Below are positions 7,345 to 14,115 of a DNA stretch of 24,716 nt, piece by piece. The stretch is taken from assembly GCA_022758985.1 (NCBI GenBank), contig JAEMQC010000058.1, positions 1-24,716 on the forward strand, read 5' to 3'. How positions within the stretch are numbered: position 1 is the stretch's first letter; each line of letters opens with the position of its first letter. The stretch is from Campylobacteraceae bacterium (GTDB lineage: Bacteria > Campylobacterota > Campylobacteria > Campylobacterales > UBA6016). The translations under genes were made by a program, and so were the position numbers. The notes beneath the pieces are model-generated. The model made no database searches. It saw nothing but the letters and a program-made list of their open reading frames with translations, and had not been told where the DNA came from.

Positions 7345-7629
7345 GACCCTCTCTTTCAAAAAGTTAAACAGCATATCGCTGTAGCCAAATCCGCCGGACA
7401 CCGAATTGGATAATGTATCGGTATACATGGACTTATATATATCTTTGCCGGCATCATCAGGAAAAATAGAGTACTTCTCGTCAAGCGCAATATCAAGCAT
7501 CTGCTTGACTATCACGGACTCAAAAGCGTCGGTTTTTTCTTTCAGCTTTGCGTCGTCCTTGTTAAGCAATCCTACATTTCCCGTTTTTGCGGCAGAATAA
7601 GAGTATAGAGCGTTTGAAACGTCAAGCAT
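7342..7629 (-). CDS. flgJ: FlgJ-like rod-binding protein (no muramidase domain)
   Basis: A 95-residue protein matching only the N-terminal rod-binding domain of FlgJ: DAFESVIVKQMLDIALDE, then a flexible middle, then YKSMYTDTLSNSVSGGFGYSDMLF. The peptidoglycan-hydrolase domain of gamma-proteobacterial FlgJ is absent, as usual in Campylobacter, so the hole in the wall must be made by another enzyme. I start at the ATG at 7629, with AAGGAG about 6 bases upstream; the GTG one codon earlier is too close to it. It follows flgI by 10 bases. Its stop codon forms part of the flgM sigma28 -35 box. Confidence 0.92.
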   Translation of the reverse strand: MLDVSNALYSYSAAKTGNVGLLNKDDAKLKEKTDAFESVIVKQMLDIALDEKYSIFPDDAGKDIYKSMYTDTLSNSVSGGFGYSDMLFNFLKERV

Positions 7630-7639
7630 CACAGACTCC

Positions 7640-8707
7640 TTATATAATTTCCAGGTCGGCTCTGATGGCGCCGGCGCTTTTCATCGCTTCGATGATAGAT
7701 ATTACATCCCTAGGTTTTGCGCCCAGTTTTTGCAAAGCCCTCATCAAAGTTGAAAGCGTCATTTGAGATGCAGGCGAAGAGACTATATTGGAAGCTATTC
7801 CGACCTTTGTCCCGTCGCCCATATCAACTATATTTTTACCGTCTGCTTCAGGCTCTTTCGCACCGTCCGCACGCACCTTTATCGTGATATCGCCGTGTGT
7901 TATAACCACCGGCTCTATCTTTATGTCAGCGCCAGCAACAACTGTTCCTGTTTTTTCATCTATTACGATTTTGTTTTCTTTTTCGGCTTCTACGACGATA
8001 TTTTGGACTTTCGCCAAAAACTCGACCATGCTCTGCGTTTCAGGTTTGAGCAGTTTTAGCGTTCTAGAATCTTCGGCGAAAGCTACGCTGCCACCAATCC
8101 CTTTATTAATTGCGTTTTGTATTTTGATGGCGTTTTGAAAGTTTGCTTGTTTAAGACTCAGCATTACGCCGTCTTTTTGGGCTATATTAAAAGGAATTTC
8201 CCTCTCTATAAGACCGCCGTTTCTGAGCGTTGCCGACGTTACGTGATTTTTTTGCCCTTTGCCGCCCGCATTGAAGCCGCCGGTAGAGATAGTCCCTTGT
8301 CCAAGCGCATATATTCGACCGTCAACGCCTTTTAGGGCTGTCAAAAGTAGCGTGCCGCCCTCTAGAGACTTTGCGTCACCTATCGACGATACGTAAACGT
8401 CCACCTTGTCGCCCTGTCTTGAAAATGGTGGAATAGTTGCCGTTACCATTACGGCTGCGATGTTTTTGGATTTAATGTCTTTTGGATCTATTTTTACGTT
8501 TACGGTCGCCAAAAGATTTGAGAGTGATTGAGTTGTAAATACCGACGTAGAGCCATCGCCGGTACCGTTAAGACCGACAACAAGACCATATCCTATAAGC
8601 TGATTATCTCTTACCCCTACTATATTGGCAAGATCTTTGACTCTTGTAGCAAAAAGCGAATCGCATAGAGTCGCAAATAGAAGGCATAGGCCAAATATTC
8701 TTTTCAT
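7640..8707 (-). CDS. flgI: Flagellar P-ring protein FlgI
   Basis: FlgI forms the periplasmic P-ring bushing around the rod. The ORF encodes 355 residues from the ATG at 8707. A Sec signal peptide (MKRIFGLCLLFATLCDSLFA) precedes the conserved mature start RVKDLANIVGVRDNQLIGYG and LVVGLNGTGDGS. The C-terminus holds the equally conserved SPASQMTLSTLMRALQKLGAKPRDVISI and ends in LEII. An upstream in-frame GTG (8713) is too near the AAGG motif, so the ATG is preferred. It is the first gene of the flagellar part, with a sigma54 promoter immediately upstream. Confidence 0.97.
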   Translation of the reverse strand: MKRIFGLCLLFATLCDSLFATRVKDLANIVGVRDNQLIGYGLVVGLNGTGDGSTSVFTTQSLSNLLATVNVKIDPKDIKSKNIAAVMVTATIPPFSRQGDKVDVYVSSIGDAKSLEGGTLLLTALKGVDGRIYALGQGTISTGGFNAGGKGQKNHVTSATLRNGGLIEREIPFNIAQKDGVMLSLKQANFQNAIKIQNAINKGIGGSVAFAEDSRTLKLLKPETQSMVEFLAKVQNIVVEAEKENKIVIDEKTGTVVAGADIKIEPVVITHGDITIKVRADGAKEPEADGKNIVDMGDGTKVGIASNIVSSPASQMTLSTLMRALQKLGAKPRDVISIIEAMKSAGAIRADLEII

Positions 8708-8721
8708 TATCACGCACCCTT

Positions 8722-8737
8722 AAGGCTATTTAGCCTT
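8722..8737 (-). repeat. Palindrome AAGGCTA-TT-TAGCCTT at the flgI start region
   Basis: A 7-bp perfect inverted repeat with a 2-base spacer lies between the sigma54 -12 element and the flgI Shine-Dalgarno. The expected sigma54 start (about 8732) is inside it. A full hairpin can therefore form only in RNA reading through from rsmD, not in the sigma54 transcript. It could be an operator, a weak terminator for rsmD, or neutral. Confidence 0.45.
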
Positions 8738-8741
8738 TTCA

Positions 8742-8759
8742 AAGCAAAGTACGTTCCAA
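8742..8759 (-). promoter_or_regulatory. Sigma54 (RpoN) promoter for flgI
   Basis: On the minus strand this reads TTGGAAC-GTACT-TTGCTT. The invariant GG (8757-8756) and GC (8745-8744) are separated by exactly 10 bases, as sigma54 requires, and the flanks match the Campylobacter form TTGGAAC-N5-TTGCTT. It lies in the short gap between the rsmD stop and flgI. In this genus such promoters need the FlgS/FlgR two-component system. Confidence 0.88.
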
Positions 8760-8765
8760 TAAAAT

Positions 8766-9356
8766 CTATAGAGTGTAGTAAGCTACAGAGCTTTTCCCAA
8801 ATTTTTTAGATTTTTGCAACCCAAAACTGCCTATTTTACTTGGCAGCTCATACCCGGTCATATATTCTACTACTACAATATCTAGCTGCTTTGGCCTAAT
8901 TTGTTTTATGAGGTCTATCGTATCCTCATATATCCCGTCCATATTCTCTCTAATGCTAAACGGAGGGTCGAAATAGAATATTCTCTTTTCTTCTTTTTGC
9001 AGACTATTTAAAAGATTTGGAAAATATTCAAAACTATCAACGTTATAAACTCTAGCGTTTTCTGCGTTCAATGAGTCCAGATTGTCTTGTATGCAAAAAT
9101 AAGAGTTTCTATTTTTTTCCAAAAAATGCACAAATGCGGCTTTGCGACTAAGGGCCTCTATGCCCATCGTACCGCTACCGGCGAATACTTCTACAAATAC
9201 GGCATTTTCTATCTCGCCTTGCAGCGTATTAAATACGGACTCCCTAATAATACTCTTCGTACTTCTTGTTACAGAAATATCGGCGAGCGCAATGGTTTTG
9301 CCCTTGTATTTGCCGGCAATTATTTTTGTTGTTAATTTCTTATTAATGGTTTTCAT
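8766..9356 (-). CDS. rsmD: 16S rRNA (guanine966-N2)-methyltransferase RsmD
   Basis: RsmD methylates N2 of G966 in the small subunit rRNA using S-adenosylmethionine. The 196-residue protein has the early basic region IIAGKYKGKTIALADISVTRSTKSIIRESVFNTL, the SAM-binding motif EVFAGSGTMGIEALSR (56-71) and the catalytic N6/N2-type motif FDPPF (129-133). Its ATG overlaps the stop of the upstream small gene (ATGA), so the two are coupled. Position directly upstream of flgI is the same as I recall in C. jejuni, but the flagellar genes have their own sigma54 promoter. Confidence 0.93.
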   Translation of the reverse strand: MKTINKKLTTKIIAGKYKGKTIALADISVTRSTKSIIRESVFNTLQGEIENAVFVEVFAGSGTMGIEALSRKAAFVHFLEKNRNSYFCIQDNLDSLNAENARVYNVDSFEYFPNLLNSLQKEEKRIFYFDPPFSIRENMDGIYEDTIDLIKQIRPKQLDIVVVEYMTGYELPSKIGSFGLQKSKKFGKSSVAYYTL

Positions 9357-9706
9357 CTATGTTCTCTTATAGCCCTCAAAAGATCGTTTACGAAACCTTC
9401 CGTTAAACGCCTTATTCTTTTTTCCAGCTCTCCGGCCTCGGCTCTGTGTATGGCGGTAGGATGAGCGTTGGCTTTTTTTTGTTTCAAAAAGTATTCGTCG
9501 AGCGATTTTAGAAGCTTCGTTTTGGAAAAAGGTTTCTTTAAATTTGAGCCTTTTTCGTCAGAAATTACAAATACGGGCTTCTCGGAATCTATTTTTTTGT
9601 CGGAGATAACAAAGTCGCATGCGGAATAAGAGCTTAACCTCTCTTTTAAAAAAACCTCTAAACATTTTTTCAAAAGCGGCGAATCACAAACAACTGCAAT
9701 CTTCAA
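9353..9706 (-). CDS. Uncharacterised protein with miniature receiver-like features
   Basis: A 117-residue protein of unknown function in the place of C. jejuni Cj1460. The first 75 residues look like a compressed response-regulator receiver: a beta strand with an acidic residue (MKIAVVCDS), a helix, DFVISD (D36), PVFVISD, then LKKPFSKTKLLKSLDEYF, which resembles the receiver K-P-F end. About 40-50 residues of a full receiver are missing. The rest is a basic helical tail (LEKRIRRLTEGFVNDLLRAIREHR). It starts at TTG with GAGG about 9 bases upstream; no ATG or GTG lies early in the frame. It is coupled to rsmD by ATGA overlap. The receiver likeness is inference. Confidence 0.75.
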   Translation of the reverse strand: MKIAVVCDSPLLKKCLEVFLKERLSSYSACDFVISDKKIDSEKPVFVISDEKGSNLKKPFSKTKLLKSLDEYFLKQKKANAHPTAIHRAEAGELEKRIRRLTEGFVNDLLRAIREHR

Positions 9707-9737
9707 AACTGTCGGCCTCGTATGAATTTTAACCGTG

Positions 9738-9743
9738 ATTTTA
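9738..9743 (-). promoter_or_regulatory. Probable sigma70 -10 for the upstream gene-rsmD pair
   Basis: TAAAAT on the minus strand, about 32 bases upstream of the TTG start at 9706 and back to back with the flaG promoter. No -35 is evident, as usual in this genus. Confidence 0.35.
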
Positions 9744-9750
9744 GCCTAAT

Positions 9751-9777
9751 TCAAATTTTAATAACTTATGTCGATTT
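9751..9777 (+). promoter_or_regulatory. Candidate sigma28 promoter for flaG-fliD-fliS
   Basis: TCAAATTT (9751-9758), 11 bases, then GTCGATTT (9770-9777). The spacing matches the sigma28 consensus exactly, as do 6 of 8 bases at -35 and 5 of 8 at -10 including the CGAT core. It is weaker than the flgM promoter. A start near 9784 gives a leader of about 42 nt before flaG. Confidence 0.6.
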
Positions 9778-9825
9778 AGCTTTCGAGTTTATAGTACTCT
9801 TTTATAAAGAAGAAGGATTAAGATA

Positions 9826-10206
9826 ATGGAAATCCAAAATACTACAGCTTCGGACTTTACGATACAGGGCGGAATGAAATCTGCTTTGCAGGAAACACGG
9901 ACGGAGAGCGTCAAGAGCGGTTCAGCTACCGCCGTACAAAAAGAGAGCGACGATGCAGCAAGCAAAAAGAAAGAGGGTGATTTAAAACAGGAGCTAGCAA
10001 AGCTTACCGAAGATCTAAATAAAGAGATAAATCCTCTTAACATAAACGTGAGATTCGGCTTTGAAGATAAAATTGATGAGATGTTTGTGTCTGTATACGA
10101 AAAAGATTCAAACAAACTTTTAAGAAAGATACCTTCGGATGAGGCGATAGCGCTCATGGCGAAGATGAGAGAGATAATAGGCATTATTTTCGATAAAAAA
10201 GCATAA
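9826..10206 (+). CDS. flaG: Flagellar protein FlaG
   Basis: FlaG is a small protein that influences filament length; the mechanism is not settled. The 126-residue protein has a low-complexity polar N-terminal half. The conserved C-terminal FlaG domain is LAKLTEDLNKEINPLNINVRFGFED, then VSVYEKDSNKLLRKIPSDEAIALMAKM and a short end IIGIIFDKKA. AGAAGGA precedes the ATG. It is the first gene of flaG-fliD-fliS, 19 bases before fliD. Confidence 0.95.
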   Translation: MEIQNTTASDFTIQGGMKSALQETRTESVKSGSATAVQKESDDAASKKKEGDLKQELAKLTEDLNKEINPLNINVRFGFEDKIDEMFVSVYEKDSNKLLRKIPSDEAIALMAKMREIIGIIFDKKA

Positions 10207-10225
10207 AACAAAAAAAGGATTTAAA

Positions 10226-12250
10226 ATGGCTGGAACAGTAAGCTCCCTAGGCGCTTTAGCGTCGGGTACAAGTGCGCTAAATGCAGACCTGGTAGATAAA
10301 CTCAAAAGCGCAGAAAAAAGTGCGGTAATTTCACCTATCAATAGCTCTATTAGCAAGATTAAAACGCAACAATCTGATTTGTCGTCGCTTATCGTTACGC
10401 TTTCGTCTTTGAAATCGGCGGCGATGGATCTATCAAGCGACACGACTTATCTTAAAAGAAGTGCAACTTCTACCGATACGGCAATAGGCATAAGCGTAAG
10501 TAACGGTGTGCAAACACAAGATATCGCCATGACCGTAAGTCAGCTGGCTCAAAATCATGTCATCCAATCTGGCGGTTTTGCAGCGTCAACTTCAACCGTT
10601 GCTCTTACGAATACGACACTTAAATTGGAGGCAAACGGCTCTACTTACAATATAGATGTAGCAGCCGGGACCACTCTTGAGCAGTTAGCACAGAAAATAA
10701 ACGACGCAACAAAAGGCGCTATTTTGGCATCAACCCTAAATACCGGGGTTGGCTCCAATCCATATGTTATGGTTTTAAAAAGCAAAGATACAGGAGCAGC
10801 CAGCACAATAAAAGTAACCGAGGGTGCAGGCTTGAATACCGGGCTTGTACCGACATTTACCGCAAATAGTCCCGTGCCGGACAATAGTGCGACATCAACC
10901 GACATAGCAGCCGGCGATATAAAAATCAACGGCGTCAATATTGGAGCTATATCTATAAGCGGTAAAAACGCAGACGATAGTGCGACGGCTATTAAAGATG
11001 CGATAAATCTAAAAACTACAGACACCGGTGTTAGCGCAGAGATAGACGGGAACGGAAAACTCGTATTAAAAAATAGTAGCGGCGGAAAAATAGAGCTCGT
11101 TACCTCTAACGGAGCGTATTCGAAGACTGGTCTTTTGTCTAGCGATGGAACAAATACGACTGCGGCTACGGCTCTACAGGTCGCTCAAGATGCGAAGTTT
11201 ACATTTAACGGCATCAATATGCAGCGTTCTACGAACTCCATTACAGATATTATTACGGGTGCGACTATTAGCTTAAACAAAGTCACTTCATCAAATGTAA
11301 ATCTATCTATCAAACAAGACACAAGCGGTATTCCGGATCTTGTAAACACATTTGTCTCCGCATTCAATTCCGCAAGCTCCAAAATAAAAGATTTGACGGC
11401 ATACAATAGCGATACTAAACAATCAGGAAGCCTTCAGGGACTATCCGATGTGACTTCGCTATATAGCACCTTTGCTTCTATCATCACATCACGGTCAAAA
11501 AATGGGGCATCACTAATGGATTATGGCTTCAGCCTTGATAAAACCGGTATGCTTTCAGTCGATACGACAACGCTAAATAGCAAACTAAGCGAAAATCCGT
11601 CTGCATTAGAGGCTCTCTTTAGAGGTTCATCAACGGTAACAAATGCAAAATACACAGCCTTAATGAGCGCCACCACTACGGATACCGTAGGTGGTTTCGG
11701 CGATATTGTTATTAACGGTGTCAGCATTGCAGGCGTAAATACGCTTTCTACGAATACGGCTGAGCAAAACGCACAGCTGTTCGTTACTCAAATAAACAAA
11801 CAGACCGATTCTACCGGCGTTAAAGCATACACGGACGGAAACGGCAAGCTAATACTTGAGAGTTTAACGGACGGAAAAATAGAGGTTCAGACAAATGCAA
11901 ACGGAGCGCTGGCATCCGGACTCTCTTCCTCATCAAACACATCAGCTCCAATGAATAAGCTTATGGTGGCCGTCGGTTCAACCAAGACGGAAGACGGTAT
12001 ATTCACCCAGCTAAATAAAAGACTTGCCTCCGTAGTAACCGATACAAATTCGAGCTTGAAGCTCTTTAGCAATTCGCTACAAAGCCAGCTTGACACGCAA
12101 AACAAAAGTTTAGAGAGCGCAACATCCAGACTTGACCAGAAATATGAGATGCTCGCAAGCCAATATGCCCTCTATAACTCAATAATAAGCAAGTTTCAGC
12201 AATCATTCGCGAGCTTGCAAATGCAAATAAACAATATGTCATCTAAATAG
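10226..12250 (+). CDS. fliD: Flagellar filament cap protein FliD (HAP2)
   Basis: FliD caps the growing filament and guides flagellin folding. The 674-residue protein begins with the family pattern (VSSLGALASGTSALNADLVDKLKSAEKSAVISPI, then a coiled coil SKIKTQQSDLSSL) and ends with the matching coil (SATSRLDQKYEMLASQYALYNSIISKFQQ...MQINNM). It contains two flagellin-hook IN-type repeats: INGVNIGAIS through NGKLVLKNSSGGKIEL (about 234-296) and INGVSIAGVN through NGKLILESLTDGKIEV (about 496-560). These are surface-exposed inserts. AAAGGA lies just before the ATG. Its chaperone candidate lies two genes downstream. Confidence 0.97.
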   Translation: MAGTVSSLGALASGTSALNADLVDKLKSAEKSAVISPINSSISKIKTQQSDLSSLIVTLSSLKSAAMDLSSDTTYLKRSATSTDTAIGISVSNGVQTQDIAMTVSQLAQNHVIQSGGFAASTSTVALTNTTLKLEANGSTYNIDVAAGTTLEQLAQKINDATKGAILASTLNTGVGSNPYVMVLKSKDTGAASTIKVTEGAGLNTGLVPTFTANSPVPDNSATSTDIAAGDIKINGVNIGAISISGKNADDSATAIKDAINLKTTDTGVSAEIDGNGKLVLKNSSGGKIELVTSNGAYSKTGLLSSDGTNTTAATALQVAQDAKFTFNGINMQRSTNSITDIITGATISLNKVTSSNVNLSIKQDTSGIPDLVNTFVSAFNSASSKIKDLTAYNSDTKQSGSLQGLSDVTSLYSTFASIITSRSKNGASLMDYGFSLDKTGMLSVDTTTLNSKLSENPSALEALFRGSSTVTNAKYTALMSATTTDTVGGFGDIVINGVSIAGVNTLSTNTAEQNAQLFVTQINKQTDSTGVKAYTDGNGKLILESLTDGKIEVQTNANGALASGLSSSSNTSAPMNKLMVAVGSTKTEDGIFTQLNKRLASVVTDTNSSLKLFSNSLQSQLDTQNKSLESATSRLDQKYEMLASQYALYNSIISKFQQSFASLQMQINNMSSK

Positions 12251-12262
12251 TTAAGGTATAAA

Positions 12263-12640
12263 ATGAGATCCAATGCAATAAACGCATACGCACAAAATGC
12301 CGCAAGAATAGAGTCTCCGGAAAAACTAGTACAAATGCTGTTCGAAGGAGTGCTTAGATTTACGGCGCAAGCAAAAAAAGCCATCGAAGATGGCGACATA
12401 GAAAAAAGGGTTTATTGGATAAATAGATCTATAGATATTTTCGCAGAGCTAATAAACTCTCTCAATTATGAAAAAGGAGGTCAGGTAGCCGAATACCTGA
12501 ATGGACTTTATAGTCATCAGATATTCTTGCTTAGTTCCGCCAATCTGGAAAATACAACCGAGCCACTAGAGACCGTCATAACGGTAACAAAAGGACTTAT
12601 AGACGCTTGGAAAGACGTAACCGGGAGCATCTCTTCTTGA
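12263..12640 (+). CDS. fliS: Flagellin export chaperone FliS
   Basis: FliS binds the C-terminal helix of flagellin and prevents early polymerisation. The 125-residue helical protein carries family landmarks: NAYAQNAARIESPEKLVQMLFEGVLRF, then A-rich helices, RVYWINRSIDIFAELINSLNYEKGGQVAEYLNGLY and SHQIFLLSSANLENTTEPLETV with a final WKDV motif. It follows fliD by 12 bases with TTAAGG upstream. The stop overlaps the next gene's likely TTG start. Confidence 0.96.
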   Translation: MRSNAINAYAQNAARIESPEKLVQMLFEGVLRFTAQAKKAIEDGDIEKRVYWINRSIDIFAELINSLNYEKGGQVAEYLNGLYSHQIFLLSSANLENTTEPLETVITVTKGLIDAWKDVTGSISS

Positions 12641-12879
12641 GTGAATATATAAAAGAGCTAAAAATAGCGATTATAAACCACGATCTGAAAAAAATAGAGG
12701 AGCTTTCAACCGTTGCGTTTGAAAGCGGCAATATTGATGAACTAAAAGAAGCTGCGGCCATGGTAGCGGAAGCTATCAAATTACTTGATAAAGAGCGCTC
12801 AAAAATTGTAGAAAATATGAATAATATTCAAAAAATGAAGCAATATGCGTCGCAAATAAATTACAAGGACTCTCTTTAG
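12637..12879 (+). CDS. Small helical protein after fliS, candidate FliT-type chaperone
   Basis: The frame encodes 80 residues if started at the TTG at 12637, which overlaps the fliS stop (TTGA) and has GGGAG about 9 bases upstream. An earlier in-frame TTG at 12607 would lie well inside fliS. The sequence is almost all amphipathic helix (EYIKELKIAIINHDLKKIEELSTVAF, then LKEAAAMVAEAIKLLDKERSKIVENM). Size, helicity and position fit the FliT class, which chaperones FliD, but FliT proteins diverge too fast for me to confirm by eye. Confidence 0.7.
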   Translation: MSEYIKELKIAIINHDLKKIEELSTVAFESGNIDELKEAAAMVAEAIKLLDKERSKIVENMNNIQKMKQYASQINYKDSL

Positions 12880-12893
12880 CTATCTAGGTTAGC

Positions 12894-13727
12894 TTAAGAG
12901 GCCATTTTTTGGTACGTCTTTCGTAGCTGCTCAAACGCATTGTGAACTTTTCTAAATTTCTCGGTGTATCTCTTGATGGTCTCTTCGTCTTTACCGTAGA
13001 CTCTGTCTGGATGATACATCTTTATAAGCTCCAAATACCTCTGTCTAATCAATTCAAAACTATCACCGTAACGAGAATTTAACTCCGCATAATAAGAGTA
13101 TTCTACGTCACACTCCTTGCCCCACGAAAAAAAGCTCTTCTTTTTGTTTTTCGTATTTGCATTTAGCCTTACAAGCTCTTCTTCGTTATAAGTAAACCTT
13201 ACATGCAAAAAATCGCTAAACTTGACTTTTTTCGCAAGCAGCTTTCTAAGAACGAAATACTCCTCTTTGCTTTTTATAGGTACCTTAGCCACCCTCTGAG
13301 AGTAGTCCACGTCCACCTTGGAGCCAAAAAAGTTTTTCCTAAGAAACTCCACAACCATCTTAGTCTCTTCCGAAAATCTAAAAAAGACGCTATTTTTATG
13401 GCATTTGACTACTACTTTTGGAACCAAAGAGCCCTCTTTAGAGTTTGAAAACTCCACAAAAAAAGGAACATCCAGATTAAAATCCATCGAAAGCTTCTCA
13501 TTTCTGCTTTTATTAAAATTATTAAGCAGGCAGCTCATAAAAAAATGGCGCTTCGTCTTATCTTCAGTTTTCGGAAAAACTAGAATCGACTCTTTGAGAT
13601 ATATAAAAAATTTGAAGTTTTTTTGTATATAGCTTTTGATATATGAAGAGTATGCCACATCGTTCGCATCGACTCGCGCAAGTATCATGTTTTCGGTATG
13701 GCTAATAGCAAAAACTTGGCTCTTCAC
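12894..13727 (-). CDS. Protein with C-terminal DnaJ (J) domain
   Basis: A 277-residue protein whose last 70 residues form a J domain, including YLELIKMYHPDR with the essential HPD at 239-241 and FRKVHNAFEQLRKTYQ as the final helix. J domains stimulate DnaK ATPase and deliver clients. No zinc fingers or G/F region are present, so it is a type III J protein. The N-terminal 200 residues (basic, aromatic, mixed beta/alpha, e.g. FFVEFSNSKEGS and VVVKCHKNSVFFRF) match no domain I recognise. It starts at GTG with GGAG 8 bases upstream. It is convergent with the FliT-like gene. The client is unknown. Confidence 0.85.
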   Translation of the reverse strand: MKSQVFAISHTENMILARVDANDVAYSSYIKSYIQKNFKFFIYLKESILVFPKTEDKTKRHFFMSCLLNNFNKSRNEKLSMDFNLDVPFFVEFSNSKEGSLVPKVVVKCHKNSVFFRFSEETKMVVEFLRKNFFGSKVDVDYSQRVAKVPIKSKEEYFVLRKLLAKKVKFSDFLHVRFTYNEEELVRLNANTKNKKKSFFSWGKECDVEYSYYAELNSRYGDSFELIRQRYLELIKMYHPDRVYGKDEETIKRYTEKFRKVHNAFEQLRKTYQKMAS

Positions 13728-13791
13728 TCAAAACGCTCCGATTTTTTACAAATTACTAGCAAATAATGTTCCTTGTTTTACATATATTTTG

Positions 13792-13797
13792 TAAAAT
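13792..13797 (+). promoter_or_regulatory. -10 box placing the DUF309 start at or near its ATG
   Basis: TAAAAT lies 6 bases before the ATG at 13804, so transcription would begin at about the A of the ATG. An alternative TATATT at 13783-13788 would still give a leader under 10 nt. Confidence 0.4.
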
Positions 13798-13803
13798 CCA
13801 ACA

Positions 13804-14115
13804 ATGATTAATGAGACAGCTAAATATATAGAACACCTGGAAAATAGTAGATTTTATGAAGCTCACGAAGCGTTTGAGCATAGATGGAGATATGAGGTCA
13901 ATCCTCAATTAAAACTGCTTTTAAAGGGGCTAATAAACGCATCGGTCGCATTTGAGATAAAAAGAAGAATGGTCGGGGATTATTCAAAACCGTGGGATGC
14001 TTTTTTGAAGGCAAGAACAAAATTTGAAAGCTTAAACCAAGAGTACCGTTTTTTGGAGGAAGCATTCAAAACGGCGGAGAAGACCGCTTTGAATATCGGC
14101 TTTAGTATTACCTAG
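13804..14115 (+). CDS. DUF309 family protein
   Basis: A 103-residue helical protein with the DUF309 signature YEAHEAFEHRWRYEV (about 18-32) followed by LLLKGLINASVAFEIKRR. His, Glu and Trp in YEAHE..E..W are the family's conserved polar residues; the function is not established. A TAA lies 12 bases upstream in frame, so the ATG at 13804 is the first possible start. There is no Shine-Dalgarno: TAAAAT ends 6 bases before the ATG, which suggests a leaderless mRNA. The end overlaps the rny end by 8 bases in convergent orientation. Confidence 0.85.
   Translation: MINETAKYIEHLENSRFYEAHEAFEHRWRYEVNPQLKLLLKGLINASVAFEIKRRMVGDYSKPWDAFLKARTKFESLNQEYRFLEEAFKTAEKTALNIGFSIT

Noticed and set aside
9789..10443. 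Minus-strand ORFs across flaG/fliD start
   Set aside because: Antisense to two well-supported genes and rich in Ser/Leu/Phe as expected of shadows; no ribosome site.
12876..12896. Weak inverted repeat AGCTA...TAGCT between fliT-like and J-domain genes
   Set aside because: Five base pairs without a T-tract on either strand; not enough to call a terminator.
13728..13803. Possible small RNA between the J-domain and DUF309 genes
   Set aside because: The 76-base gap holds only AT-rich promoter-like sequence; no stable hairpin or terminator is visible.
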